Translations under genes and position numbers: made by a program
Notes under the pieces: generated by a model
What the model saw: only the letters and a program-made list of their open reading frames with translations
The model's database searches: none
What the model was told of the DNA's origin: nothing
Assembly: GCF_017814915.1 (NCBI RefSeq)
Contig: NZ_JAGIPZ010000011.1
Span: forward strand, 1-64,000
Direction: 5' to 3'
Source of the DNA: Herbaspirillum sp. LeCh32-8
GTDB taxonomy: Bacteria > Pseudomonadota > Gammaproteobacteria > Burkholderiales > Burkholderiaceae_D
Length of the DNA: 64,000 bases
Shown: positions 50,463 through 59,559 of the stretch, piece by piece
Layout of the letters: each line of letters begins with the position of its first letter
How positions within the stretch are numbered: position 1 is the first letter of the stretch

Positions 50463-51428
50463 TCAGGCGGTTTTCTTGTCCTTTGTCAGCGCCAGGCTCA
50501 GCACAATGGACACCAGCAGAATCGCGCCCACCACCGCCAGCGACCACAGCACCGGGATGTGGAACCAATAGGCCACCAACATCTTGATGCCCACAAACAG
50601 CAACACCAGGGCCAGGCCGTACTTCAGCAGGTGGAAGCGCTCAGCCGAGTCGGCCAGCAGGAAGTACAGCGCCCGCAGTCCCATGATCGCGAACATGTTC
50701 GACGTGAAGACGATGAACGGGTCCTTGGTGATCGCAAAGATCGCCGGGATGCTGTCGACCGCGAAGATCAGGTCGGACAGCTCGATCAGCAGCAGCACCA
50801 GCATCAGCGGCGTGAAATACTTGACGCCGTTTTGTATCGTGATGAACTTCTCGCCGTCATAGTCATGGCTGATGCGCAGGTGACTGCGCAGCCAGCGCAG
50901 CAAGGGGTTGTCGCCGAGGTCAGGCTCCTTGTCGGCAAAGATCAACATCTTCACGCCGGTGAACACCAGGAACGCGCCGAACACGTAGAGAATCCAGCTG
51001 AACTGCGCGATCAGCCAGGCGCCCAGGAGGATCATCACGGCACGCATCACGATCGCGCCGATCACGCCGTACAGCAACACGCGGCGCTGCATTTCGGCCG
51101 GCACGGCGAAGTAGCTGAAAATCATCAGGAACACGAAGATATTGTCGACCGACAGCGCCTTCTCGATCATGTAGCCGGAGAGGAATTCGGCGCCCTTCTG
51201 GTTGGCGAATTCGCGTCCCACGTTCGCATCCAGATACCACCACATGAGGCCTGCGAACAGCAGCGCCAGCGACACCCAGGCCAGCGACCAGCCCAGTGCC
51301 TCCTTGGGCGACACGCGGTGCGCGTGACGACCGCCCAGCGCGAACATGTCCAATGCCAGCATGCCCAGCACGAATACGATAAAGCCCGCCCACATGGGGC
51401 CGGTTGCGAAGCTCTCTACGCCGTTCAC
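50463..51428 (-). CDS. TerC/Alx-family membrane protein (probable manganese exporter)
   Basis: A 321-residue inner-membrane protein with about nine helices. The TerC motifs EKALSVDNIFVFLMIFSYFAVPAE and IELSDLIFAVDSIPAIFAITKDPF carry the conserved acidic residues. The Alx branch is linked to Mn2+ and alkaline pH; the TerC branch to tellurite. It follows the zinc-ribbon gene by 43 bp on the same strand. No riboswitch was seen upstream, unlike the GDT1 gene at 58804. Confidence 0.92.
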   Translation of the reverse strand: MNGVESFATGPMWAGFIVFVLGMLALDMFALGGRHAHRVSPKEALGWSLAWVSLALLFAGLMWWYLDANVGREFANQKGAEFLSGYMIEKALSVDNIFVFLMIFSYFAVPAEMQRRVLLYGVIGAIVMRAVMILLGAWLIAQFSWILYVFGAFLVFTGVKMLIFADKEPDLGDNPLLRWLRSHLRISHDYDGEKFITIQNGVKYFTPLMLVLLLIELSDLIFAVDSIPAIFAITKDPFIVFTSNMFAIMGLRALYFLLADSAERFHLLKYGLALVLLFVGIKMLVAYWFHIPVLWSLAVVGAILLVSIVLSLALTKDKKTA

Positions 51429-51471
51429 TTTTTACCTCTCCGGTTCTTTGTTTTTAATCGGTCACGCCGCG

Positions 51472-51771
51472 TCAGTCGAAATCGAAGATCTCGCCGAGGA
51501 AGCCCTTCTTCTTGCGCTTGTAATCATAGCCATGGCTGTCACGGTGATGGCCACTGTGACCATGACGTTGGTCATAGCCCTGCTGCACCGGCGGCGCCTG
51601 ACGTTGCTGCGGGGCGCTCGTCGGGGCGACGCCGGCCGGCGAGCGCTCGATCAGCTTGTCGAGCTCACCGCGATCCAGCCAGACGCCGCGGCATTGCGGG
51701 CAGTAATCGATCTCGATGCCCTGGCGTTCCGAGATCAGCAGATTGGTCGATGTGCAGACGGGGCATTGCAT
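51472..51771 (-). CDS. TFIIB-type zinc-ribbon protein
   Basis: A 99-residue protein. The N-terminal zinc ribbon has CPVC and CPQC about 20 residues apart, followed by RGVWLDRGELDKLI, the zf-TFIIB signature. The middle is Gln/Pro/His-rich (HGHSGHHRDSHGYDYKRKKK). The C-terminus FLGEIFDFD is a conserved tail of this family. It lies upstream of terC, probably in one transcript, which hints at metal-related regulation. Function is unknown. Confidence 0.88.
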   Translation of the reverse strand: MQCPVCTSTNLLISERQGIEIDYCPQCRGVWLDRGELDKLIERSPAGVAPTSAPQQRQAPPVQQGYDQRHGHSGHHRDSHGYDYKRKKKGFLGEIFDFD

Positions 51772-51898
51772 CAGGCTTCTCCTTCATATCAGGTTGGCAA
51801 GCATCCGGGCATCCACGCTCAGGCGATGACGCGCCGGACAACAACGCCACTGTAGAAGAAACCGCGACTCATGAAAATTCGAATATTCTGAGATAATC

Positions 51899-51915
51899 CA
51901 TCGGAAAAACCGATG
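51899..51915. promoter_or_regulatory. Palindrome just upstream of nhaR
   Basis: catcgg (51899-51904) and ccgatg (51910-51915) flank aaaaa, ending 11 bases before the nhaR ATG. It may be an autoregulatory site or a leader hairpin masking the ribosome site. No Shine-Dalgarno is visible. Confidence 0.35.
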
Positions 51916-51926
51916 ATTCAAATTTC

Positions 51927-52841
51927 ATGGCCGCACTCAACTACAAGCACCTGCATTACTTCTGGACCGTCGCCAAGGCCGGCGGCGTGGCGCGCGCCAG
52001 CGAGCGCCTGCACTTGACGGCGCAAACCGTCAGCGGCCAGATCGCCTTATTTGAAGAAAGTCTGGGCTACAAGCTGTTCACGCGCGTAGGGCGGCGGCTG
52101 GAGCTCAACGATGAAGGCCGCATGGTGTTCGATTACGCGGATCGCATTTTCACCATCGGCGAAGAGTTGGAAGAAGCGCTGCGCTTTCGCCCCGGCGCAC
52201 GCACGCTGCAGCTGCGCGTGGGCGTGGCCGACGCAGTGCCCAAGGCGATCGCCTACCTGCTGCTGGAAAGCGCGCTGGCGATGGACGAGCCCATCCGCAT
52301 CGTCTGCCGCGAAGGCAAGCTCGATGCGCTGCTGGCCGAACTGGCGATCCATCGCCTCGATATCGTCATCGCCGACAGCCCGATGCCGCCCAATGTCGAC
52401 GTGCGGGGTTATCACCATTTGCTGGGCGAATGCGATACCGGATTCTTCGCCACTCCGGAACTGGCCAAGCGCTATAAAAAAGGATTCCCGCAAAGCCTGG
52501 ATGGCGCGCCGTTCCTGATGCCGGGAGAGGATGCTGCCGTGCGTCCGCGGCTGTTGCGCTGGTTCGAGAAGGAGAAAATCCGCCCGCAGATCGCCGGCGA
52601 ATTCGACGATGGCGCCCTACTGCTGGCTTTCGGCGATGCCGGCGCCGGCATCTTCGCCGCCCCGGCGGCGATCGCGGCCCAGATCAAGAGGCAATATGGG
52701 CTGGTGGAAATTGGCAAAACGGATGCCATCCGCGAACAGTTTTACGCGATCTCGGTGGAACGTCGCCTGACTCATCCCGCAGTGCTCGCCATCCAGTCGT
52801 CGGCACGCGACAATCTGGTGATCGGCAGCTCACGCGCGTGA
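51927..52841 (+). CDS. nhaR: LysR-type regulator NhaR
   Basis: A 304-residue LTTR of the NhaR branch, activator of Na+/H+ antiporter genes. The N-terminal segment NYKHLHYFWTVAKAGGVARASERLHLTAQTVS is characteristic of NhaR. The effector domain contains VGVADAVPKAIAYLLLESAL and VGEFDDGALLLAFG-like sequence (GEFDDGALLLAFGDAGAGIF). No nhaA or other antiporter gene is adjacent, so it acts on remote targets or has another role. Confidence 0.92.
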   Translation: MAALNYKHLHYFWTVAKAGGVARASERLHLTAQTVSGQIALFEESLGYKLFTRVGRRLELNDEGRMVFDYADRIFTIGEELEEALRFRPGARTLQLRVGVADAVPKAIAYLLLESALAMDEPIRIVCREGKLDALLAELAIHRLDIVIADSPMPPNVDVRGYHHLLGECDTGFFATPELAKRYKKGFPQSLDGAPFLMPGEDAAVRPRLLRWFEKEKIRPQIAGEFDDGALLLAFGDAGAGIFAAPAAIAAQIKRQYGLVEIGKTDAIREQFYAISVERRLTHPAVLAIQSSARDNLVIGSSRA

Positions 52842-53053
52842 GCGTTTTTGGCCGGTTCCTGACAACACGCTGAATTGCAACGATCACTACGCCATCCCCG
52901 CACAGGTGAGGTCATCCGACCAGCTTGAGAACGCGATCCCGGCACACGGGATCGGATTGGAGAAATGTACTCGCGCACATTTCGCCTATCCTCTCTTTCC
53001 CAGTACAGACAAGGCTTCCCGGCCGATAAACAAATGGACGACACAAAAGAAAA

Positions 53054-53108
53054 GCCCCACGTCCTTTGCAGTCCGTGGGGCAAATCCCATTCTCGGGGGG
53101 GAGAATGG
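53054..53108. repeat. Two tandem hairpins in an otherwise empty 400-bp gap
   Basis: The first stem is gccccacg (53054-53061) with cgtggggc (53074-53081). The second is ccattctc (53087-53094) with gagaatgg (53101-53108), loop gggggg. They resemble a REP pair. The surrounding 52842-53241 shows no gene; it must include the ends of the convergent nhaR and LysR genes, so the hairpins may act as terminators. Confidence 0.55.
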
Positions 53109-53241
53109 AGGGGGAACTTCAATATAAAAAAATCGGTGTTGCGCCGCAGTGAATTTTACAAATTGTTACGCCGCCTTCATACCATCGCAGACCACACCTG
53201 ACATCGCCATCAGCGACGCCTGAAAATCTGAATTCAATATA

Positions 53242-54105
53242 TCAAACACTCGCCATAAGTAAAGAACGCAGGGCCGAGAAAGAGGCCGAATGTTGTTCGC
53301 GCCGACTGATGAGATAAGTCGTGATGCGACCATCCTTGCCAAGCGAATAAGAAGCGAAACCATGCGGCTCGGGTTGCATCCCGATCACCGAGCGCGGCAC
53401 CACCGCCACCCCGGCACCCGCCGCCACACATGCCAGAATGGCATGATAAGACGCCAACTCCAGCGTGCGTCCCGGCCTGCGCCCCACGCCGGCGGCGGTG
53501 AACCAGGCCTCCGCGTGACGCCGGTAGGCGCATCCCTGCTCAAACACGATCAGGGTATCGAGCATCACATCCTCGGGGCTGCGCACGCGACGATGGCTTT
53601 TCGGCGTAACCAGCAGCAGCTCTTCCTTGAACAGCGGCGTGGCGTCGAACGCCGGATCATCGAACGGACCAGCCACCAGCGCAGCATCCAGTTTGAATTC
53701 ACGCACTTGCGCCACCAGCATTTCAGTCGGCCCGGTCGACAACTCCAGCCGCACCTCCGGCCAACGCCGATGAAACTCCGCCAGCGGCGCCGGCAACCGG
53801 CTGGCCGCCGCGCTTTCCATCGAGCCGATCCGCAACCGTCCACGCGGGCTCTGCGGTGCCACGGCAGCGCGCGCCTCCTGCACCAGATCGAGAATGCGTT
53901 CGGCATAATCCAGCAGGGCCTCACCGGCGGCGGTCAATACCATACGCCGTCGGTCGCGCACGAACAAGGGCACGCCTATCGATTCCTCCAGCTGCTTGAT
54001 GCGCGTGGTGACATTGGATTGCACGCGGTTAAGCCGCTCGGCGGCACGCGTGATGCCGCCCTCAGCCACCACGGTGCGAAAGATTTCCAGCTCGGCCAGT
54101 TCCAT
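53242..54105 (-). CDS. LysR-family regulator, divergent from a YbfB-type MFS gene
   Basis: A 287-residue LTTR. The DNA-binding domain is MELAELEIFRTVVAEGGITR to about 60 (RIKQLEESIGVPLFVRDRRRM). The effector domain includes RLRIGSMESAAASRLPAPLAEF and the GAGVAVVPRSVIGM segment, resembling GltC/CzcR-type regulators. The GGAGAAAGC site fixes the start at 54105; the frame is open to 54132. It is divergent from the MFS gene, which is its likely target. Confidence 0.93.
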   Translation of the reverse strand: MELAELEIFRTVVAEGGITRAAERLNRVQSNVTTRIKQLEESIGVPLFVRDRRRMVLTAAGEALLDYAERILDLVQEARAAVAPQSPRGRLRIGSMESAAASRLPAPLAEFHRRWPEVRLELSTGPTEMLVAQVREFKLDAALVAGPFDDPAFDATPLFKEELLLVTPKSHRRVRSPEDVMLDTLIVFEQGCAYRRHAEAWFTAAGVGRRPGRTLELASYHAILACVAAGAGVAVVPRSVIGMQPEPHGFASYSLGKDGRITTYLISRREQHSASFSALRSLLMASV

Positions 54106-54140
54106 GCTTTCTCCACTGAGGGCGGCGCCCACGTTCTCAA

Positions 54141-54186
54141 TTCAAGATCAAGTCATTCTTATTATTCATTTTTTCGAATGCTTGAA
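54141..54186. promoter_or_regulatory. Possible LysR site in the LysR/MFS divergent promoter
   Basis: Nested inverted words ttcaag (54141-54146) / cttgaa (54181-54186) and cattc (54154-54158) / gaatg (54176-54180) lie in AT-rich DNA between the two starts. This is the most symmetrical stretch of the 215-bp gap. Confidence 0.3.
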
Positions 54187-54320
54187 ACACGATAGCATAG
54201 GAACCCTCCTCAATAAAAACTACCAGGCGCCATGAATTTTCCCAGCCGCCGGGGAAGCACGTCCAACTGCCCCGCCCTGTCAGGCCTCCTGCAACTATCT
54301 GCAGCGCCAGGAGCGCCCGC

Positions 54321-55535
54321 ATGAACAATGTTTCCGCCGCACCGCAAACCCGCGCCATGGCGTGGAAGATCTGTCTGTCCGGCATGCTGGCCTTGTCGAC
54401 AGCCATGGGCATTGGCCGTTTCGCCTTCACTCCTCTGCTACCAATGATGCTGCATGAAGGCAGCCTCAACTTGCAGATGGGCGGCTGGCTGGCTACCGCC
54501 AATTACCTCGGCTACTTCGCCGGCGCCATGCTATGCGCCTTCCATCGCAGCAACAAGCCGGTGCCGCTGATGCGCGCGGGCCTGGCCGCCACCATTCTCC
54601 TGACTCTGGGCATGGGCCTGCTGCACAACGAGGCGGTATGGCTGGGATTGCGTTTCATCTCCGGCATCGCCAGCGCCTATGTGTTTGTCTATACGGCCGG
54701 CTGGTGTTTGCAACAGCTCACGCAGCTGAAGCATCCGGAACTGGGGGGCGTGATCTTTTGCGGGCCCGGTATCGGCATCGCCGTCACCGGCCTGCTGACT
54801 GGCGCCATGGTTAACGCCGGCTGGCTGGCAGCTTGGGGCTGGATTTCCTTTGCCGCCATGGCGCTGATATTGACCGCACTGATCTGGAAGACCTTGAGTT
54901 TCGACACCGGCCGTGAGCATTCCCACACGACCGCGCACATTACTGACACGCATGAGGAGCCGTTGGAAACCAAGCTGGAGGTGCGCCAGCAAGTGATCGC
55001 CTACGGTATGGCCGGCTTCGGCTACATCATCACCGCGACCTTCCTGCCGGTGATTGCGCGTCAGGCGCTGCCGGGTTCGGCCTGGCCGGACTTCTTCTGG
55101 CCCATCTTCGGCGCGGGCGTTGCATTGGGTGCGTTCGGCGCCACCCGCCTGCCGGTGCATGGCGACCAGCGCATGCTGCTGGTGTGGTCCTACGTGATGC
55201 AGGCGGCGGGCGTGGCCTTGTCCATCGTGCTGCCCAACGCATTGGGCTTTGCCTTGAGCTGCCTGCTGCTAGGCTTGCCCTTTACCGCGATCACCCTGTT
55301 CGCCATGCGCGAAGCGCGACGTCTGCGCCACGAGCACGCCAGCAGCCTGATGGGCCTGATGACGGCGGCCTACGGCATCGGCCAGATTGCCGGCCCGCCG
55401 CTGGCCACCGCGCTGGTGCACAGCAGCGGCTCGTTCACGCCTTCGCTATGCATTGCCGTGCTGGCCTTGTTGCTGGGTGCATTCATGTACTACCGGCTGA
55501 CCCTGAGCCACAAGCTGGAACAGCGCCCCGCATGA
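54321..55535 (+). CDS. YbfB/YjiJ-family MFS transporter
   Basis: A 404-residue, 12-helix MFS protein of the YbfB/YjiJ group. The N-terminal STAMGIGRFAFTPLLPMMLHEG and GWLATANYLGYFAGA segments are signatures of this group. GFGYIITATFLPVIARQ lies near the start of the second half. GGAG lies before the ATG. It is divergent from a LysR regulator and convergent with amn. The substrate is unknown; members are annotated as putative sugar or drug exporters without proof. Confidence 0.92.
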   Translation: MNNVSAAPQTRAMAWKICLSGMLALSTAMGIGRFAFTPLLPMMLHEGSLNLQMGGWLATANYLGYFAGAMLCAFHRSNKPVPLMRAGLAATILLTLGMGLLHNEAVWLGLRFISGIASAYVFVYTAGWCLQQLTQLKHPELGGVIFCGPGIGIAVTGLLTGAMVNAGWLAAWGWISFAAMALILTALIWKTLSFDTGREHSHTTAHITDTHEEPLETKLEVRQQVIAYGMAGFGYIITATFLPVIARQALPGSAWPDFFWPIFGAGVALGAFGATRLPVHGDQRMLLVWSYVMQAAGVALSIVLPNALGFALSCLLLGLPFTAITLFAMREARRLRHEHASSLMGLMTAAYGIGQIAGPPLATALVHSSGSFTPSLCIAVLALLLGAFMYYRLTLSHKLEQRPA

Positions 55536-55549
55536 TTCCTGCGCACGTT

Positions 55550-55585
55550 AAAAAGCCCGCTGCATGAACATGCAGCGGGCTTTTT
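55550..55585. terminator. Bidirectional terminator between the MFS gene and amn
   Basis: A long stem, aaaaagcccgctgcatg (55550-55566) with catgcagcgggcttttt (55569-55585), loop aa. The same stem sequence recurs at 58726-58755. Confidence 0.93.
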
Positions 55586-55612
55586 GTTTGCGGGCGCGAA
55601 ATCCCGGATGAT

Positions 55613-57115
55613 TTAGCGGAACGCCGGCTCGGCGAAGCTGCGCAGCTTGCGGCTGTGCAGCTGTTCAATGCCGTTGTTGCGCAGCAGCTCCAGGGCGCGG
55701 ATGCCGATCTGCAAATGCTGCTTCACTCGCTGCTCATAGAAGCTGTTGGCCATGCCGGGCAGCTTGATCTCGCCGTGCAGCGGTTTGTCGGACACACACA
55801 GCAAGGTGCCGTAAGGCACGCGGAAGCGGAAGCCGTTGGCGGCGACCGTGGCGCTTTCCATGTCCAGCGCGATGGCGCGGCTCTGCGAGAAGCGCAGCAG
55901 CGGCGTACGGTGGTCGCGCAGCTCCCAGTTGCGGTCATCCACCGAGGCGACGGTGCCGGTGCGCATGATGCGTTTCAGCTCATAACCTTCGAGCTGGGTG
56001 ATGCTGGCCACCGCGTCCTGCAGCGCCAGCTGTACTTCGGCCAGCGCCGGGATCGGCACCCACAGCGGCAGGTCGTCGTCCAGCACATGGTCGTCGCGCA
56101 CGTAGGCGTGAGCCAGCACGTAGTCCCCCATGCGCTGCGAGGCCGACAGGCCGGCGCAATGCCCCAGCATCAGCCAGCCGTGCGGACGCAGCACCGCGAC
56201 GTGGTCGGTCACGGTCTTGGCGTTGGAGGGCCCCACGCCGATATTGACCAGCGTGATGCCGGTGCCGTCGGCGCGCTGCAGGTGGTATGCCGGCATCTGC
56301 GGCTGACGCGCCGGCGCGACGCCGGTCGACGACTGCGCGCGTCCGCCTTCCTGGTTGGCGCTGTAGGTCGTGACGTTGCCCGGCTCGACGAAGGCCGTGT
56401 ACTGCTGGCGATAGGCGCGCTCGTTCGGATCGTCGGTGGCTTCCATCAGGCTGCGCCCAAGGCGCACGAACTCGTCGACGTAGAAGGCGTAGTTGGTGAA
56501 CAGCACATAACGCTGGAACTGATCCGGCGAGGTCGCGGTGTAGTGGCGCAGACGGTGCAGCGAATAGTCGATGCGCGGCCCGGTGAACAGCGCCAGCGGA
56601 TGCACGCCGTCGCGCCATGCGCCGTTGTCTGCTTCATACGTACCGTTGGCGATGCGGTCGTCCATGGCCGCGAGATCGGGCAGGTCAAACAGGTCGGGCA
56701 AGGTCCGCAGGTGCTCGGGATCCAGACTACCCTCGACGTGAATCCCCTCGGGGAAGGCGAAATGCACCGGAATCGGCAACTCGCTCACGCCCACTTCCAG
56801 CGGCACCTGATGGTTCTGCAGCACCAGCTTGAACTGGCTCAGCAGGTAGTTGTGGAACAGCGCCGGACGCGTGATCGTGGTCTGGTAGCAACCGGGGCCG
56901 GCGACGAAACCGAAGGACTGGCGCGTATCGGTGTGGGTCGCCTTCTCGGTGGTGATGCGCACGAAGGGATAGCAGGCGCGCACGCGCTGCTCCAGGGCTT
57001 CGTTGGAAGAGAACTTGCGAAAGGCGTCGCGCAGGATGGACGTGTTGTGTTCGTAGATTTCCAGGACGCGCGCGTAAGCGGCTTCGGGGTCGGTGAATTT
57101 TTCTGTGGCAAACAT
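55613..57115 (-). CDS. amn: AMP nucleosidase
   Basis: Amn hydrolyses AMP to adenine and ribose 5-phosphate, limiting the AMP pool. From the ATG at 57115 the protein has 500 residues, near the E. coli length. The N-terminal DUF4405-like region contains RACYPFVRITTEKATHTDTRQSFGFV-type sequence. The C-terminal phosphorylase domain contains ITLVNIGVGPSNAKTVTDHVAVL, GHCAGLS and the DMESATVAANGFRFRVPYG motif. GGAG lies 6 bases before this ATG (an adjacent ATG at 57118 is equally possible). The frame is open to 57220. Confidence 0.95.
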   Translation of the reverse strand: MFATEKFTDPEAAYARVLEIYEHNTSILRDAFRKFSSNEALEQRVRACYPFVRITTEKATHTDTRQSFGFVAGPGCYQTTITRPALFHNYLLSQFKLVLQNHQVPLEVGVSELPIPVHFAFPEGIHVEGSLDPEHLRTLPDLFDLPDLAAMDDRIANGTYEADNGAWRDGVHPLALFTGPRIDYSLHRLRHYTATSPDQFQRYVLFTNYAFYVDEFVRLGRSLMEATDDPNERAYRQQYTAFVEPGNVTTYSANQEGGRAQSSTGVAPARQPQMPAYHLQRADGTGITLVNIGVGPSNAKTVTDHVAVLRPHGWLMLGHCAGLSASQRMGDYVLAHAYVRDDHVLDDDLPLWVPIPALAEVQLALQDAVASITQLEGYELKRIMRTGTVASVDDRNWELRDHRTPLLRFSQSRAIALDMESATVAANGFRFRVPYGTLLCVSDKPLHGEIKLPGMANSFYEQRVKQHLQIGIRALELLRNNGIEQLHSRKLRSFAEPAFR

Positions 57116-57479
57116 CATTTTCTCCGTCATTGGCGCGCACGGCACAAGCTCGACAAGATGCGCCGCGTACGACTTGCCGACCAACGTCGGCCATTGAACA
57201 TTCCTTGTATGCAATGCCATCTTACCCGAGTCGGGAGGGCTTCACGATCACCGCATCAGCACGGTCTATTGCTTGCTTCCTTCGCTTTGCGCCGTGTCGC
57301 ATCGGTGCTATCTTCTGGATTCTGCCTTGCCATTTTTCCTTTGGCTCCAAAGCCGGAAACAATGGATCCAAATTGCGAGCAAAGAGTGTAATTTTCGCTC
57401 CGCAATGGTGCCTCAACGGCTCATCCGGGTGCACCCAATCCCAGTGGCGGTGCAGCATTCCCATGGCGTAAAAAAAGCT

Positions 57480-57508
57480 TTGATCGCAACGCGAGCGAGT
57501 GCTATCTT
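57480..57508 (+). promoter_or_regulatory. Candidate sigma-70 promoter of the asparaginase gene
   Basis: TTGATC (57480-57485), 17 bp, TATCTT (57503-57508), about 97 bp before the ATG. The rest of the 490-bp gap between amn and the asparaginase gene (57116-57605) shows no supported gene. Confidence 0.5.
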
Positions 57509-57605
57509 GGTCGCGCTCCGCAGCCTGCCGCTCACGCCCGCATGACGTGCGCGACGGATGCATCCGAGCCATAACAACTACCAATCCACACGTACAGAGG
57601 CACAC

Positions 57606-58673
57606 ATGCTCATCAAGAAATTCTTCGGCCAGATGCTGGTCCTGCTCTGCCTGGCGGCAGCAGCAAGCGCACAAGCGCAGAACCTCCCCAACGTCGTCAT
57701 CCTGGCGACCGGCGGCACCATCGCCGGCACCGGCGCCACCAGCACCACCACCGTCGGCTACACCGCCGCCAAGGTTGGCGTGGATGCGCTGATCGCCGCC
57801 GTTCCCGAGCTGAAGAAGGTCGCCAACGTGCGCGGCGAGCAGACCATGCAGATCGCCAGCGAAAACATGAACAACGACGCCTGGCTGAAACTGGCCAAGC
57901 GCGTGAACACGCTGCTGGCGCAAAGCGACGTGGACGGCATCGTGATCACCCACGGCACCGACACCATTGAAGAAACCGCTTACTTCCTGGACCTGGTGGT
58001 CAAGAGCAAGAAGCCGGTGGTGATCGTCGGTGCGATGCGCCCGTCGACCGCCATCAGCGCCGACGGCCCGATCAACCTGTACAACGCGGTGCTGCTGGCC
58101 GGCTCCAAGGAAGCCATCGGCAAGGGCGTGCTGGTCACCCTGAACGACCAGATCAACGCCGGTCGCGAAGTCACCAAGACCAACACCTCCACGCTGGATA
58201 CCTTCAAGACGCCGGAACTGGGCTACCTGGGTTACATCCAGGGCAGCAAGCCGTTCTTCTATCGCCAGTCGACCCGCAAGAACACGGCTGACACGCCGTT
58301 TGACGTCTCCAACCTGGACAAGCTGCCGCAAGTCGACATCGTCTACGGCTACGCCAACATGAACCCGATCGCACTGAACGCCTTCGTGGCCGCCGGCGCA
58401 CAGGGCATCATCCACGCCGGCGTGGGTGACGGCAGCCTGAACAACACCGTGGTGCCATCGCTGACCGAAGCACGCAAGAAGGGCATCGTGATCGTGCGCT
58501 CGAGCCGCGTCGGACAGGGCATCGTGGCGCGCAACGGCGAAGCGGACGACGACAAGCTGGACTTCGTGGTCTCCGACACCCTGAACGCGCAAAAGGCCCG
58601 CATCCTGCTGATGCTGGCGCTGACCAAGACCACCGACACCAAGGAAATCCAGAAGATGTTCTGGGAATACTGA
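57606..58673 (+). CDS. Periplasmic type II L-asparaginase/glutaminase-asparaginase
   Basis: A 355-residue precursor with a Sec signal (MLIKKFFGQMLVLLCLAAAASAQA, then QNLPNV). The two threonine motifs are ILATGGTIAGTG (nucleophile Thr) and VITHGTDTIEETAYFLDL. The GAMRPSTAISADGPINLYNA segment follows. The family hydrolyses Asn, and often Gln, in the periplasm, releasing ammonium. AGAGG lies before the ATG at 57606; the frame is open to 57558. Asn versus Gln preference cannot be decided. Confidence 0.94.
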   Translation: MLIKKFFGQMLVLLCLAAAASAQAQNLPNVVILATGGTIAGTGATSTTTVGYTAAKVGVDALIAAVPELKKVANVRGEQTMQIASENMNNDAWLKLAKRVNTLLAQSDVDGIVITHGTDTIEETAYFLDLVVKSKKPVVIVGAMRPSTAISADGPINLYNAVLLAGSKEAIGKGVLVTLNDQINAGREVTKTNTSTLDTFKTPELGYLGYIQGSKPFFYRQSTRKNTADTPFDVSNLDKLPQVDIVYGYANMNPIALNAFVAAGAQGIIHAGVGDGSLNNTVVPSLTEARKKGIVIVRSSRVGQGIVARNGEADDDKLDFVVSDTLNAQKARILLMLALTKTTDTKEIQKMFWEY

Positions 58674-58725
58674 TCCGCGACGCGGCGCGCCATTGCATCA
58701 TCGGCGCCGCCCCGCGGTCAGCATG

Positions 58726-58755
58726 AAAAAAGCCCGCTGCATGCAGCGGGCTTTT
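58726..58755. terminator. Bidirectional terminator between the asparaginase and GDT1-family genes
   Basis: A perfect palindrome with the stem aaaaagcccgctgc..gcagcgggcttttt around a central atgcat-like core, serving both convergent genes. It shares its stem sequence with 55550-55585. Confidence 0.93.
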
Positions 58756-58803
58756 TCTTTGCGCGTCGGATTTTCCGGATGCGCATCCGGCAATTCCGCC
58801 GGG

Positions 58804-59379
58804 TCAGAACCCCAGCGACTCGCCCGCCCCCAGCAAGGTGGCCACGCCAAGGATGGCGAAAATCGCCGAGGCAATGGCATGCACCACGCGCACCGGGATC
58901 TTGCCGGCGATACGGTCGCCCAACACCACCGCCGGTACGTTGGCGATCATCATGCCCAGCGTGGTGCCGGCCACCACCGGCACGAAGGCGTGGTACTGCG
59001 CGGCCAGCGCCACGGTGGCGACCTGCGTCTTGTCGCCCATCTCGGCCAGGAAGAAGGTCAGCAAGGTGGTGCCGAAGACGCCGAAGCGGCCGAACTTGGC
59101 CTCGCTCTCATCGAACTTGTCGGGAATCAAAGTCCACACCGCCATTGCGATGAAAGAAATGCCCAGCACCCAGCGCAAAACCTCCGGGGACACCAGCGAG
59201 GTGATCCACGCGCCGAGCGCGCCAGCGAAGGCATGGTTGGCGATGGTCGCGACCAAGACGCCGAAGATGATGGGAACGGGCTTGCGGAATTTGGCGGCCA
59301 GGATGAAGGCCAGCAGCTGGGTTTTGTCGCCGATCTCGGCGAGTGCGACGATGCCTGTGGAAACAAGGAATGCATCCAT
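58804..59379 (-). CDS. GDT1/TMEM165 (UPF0016) family Mn2+ exporter
   Basis: A 191-residue membrane protein with six helices in two homologous halves. Each half carries the family's E-x-G-D-K-T motif: VALAEIGDKTQLLAFILAA and FFLAEMGDKTQVATVALAA. Bacterial members (MneA-like) export Mn2+. GGAGAG lies 8 bases before the ATG at 59379; the frame is open to 59754, but the extra part is the riboswitch region read through. The yybP-ykoY riboswitch immediately upstream strongly supports a manganese role. Confidence 0.94.
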   Translation of the reverse strand: MDAFLVSTGIVALAEIGDKTQLLAFILAAKFRKPVPIIFGVLVATIANHAFAGALGAWITSLVSPEVLRWVLGISFIAMAVWTLIPDKFDESEAKFGRFGVFGTTLLTFFLAEMGDKTQVATVALAAQYHAFVPVVAGTTLGMMIANVPAVVLGDRIAGKIPVRVVHAIASAIFAILGVATLLGAGESLGF

Positions 59380-59559
59380 TGGGTTTTCTCTCCATGGCCG
59401 GACACGGACGAATGACCACGCGCGCTCTCCGGCCATTCCAGAGGCAACGTGGTCAAAGGTCTTGTCAAGCTGTTGGAACCGCCCGCGCCATGATCTGTGG
59501 ATCAAGTATGTTGACGCGGGCCCCTCCTCAGGGTGGAAGGCGACTACTCCCCAATGACG
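59380..59559 (-). promoter_or_regulatory. yybP-ykoY manganese riboswitch with expression platform
   Basis: On the minus strand the aptamer hallmarks appear in order: ggggagtag (59545-59553), gtcaacatact (59506-59516) and caagacctttgac. Stem P1 is gtcattgg (59552-59559) with cctttgac (59452-59459), with a T-T internal loop. Downstream, gaccacg (59448-59454) can pair with cgtggtc (59414-59420), and ggccgga (59428-59434) with tccggcc (59396-59402). The two pairings are interleaved, so they exclude each other, and the first competes with P1. The ribosome site ggagag (59388-59393) follows directly. A tacaat at 59567-59572 is a plausible -10 box placing the RNA start near 59560. Confidence 0.88.
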
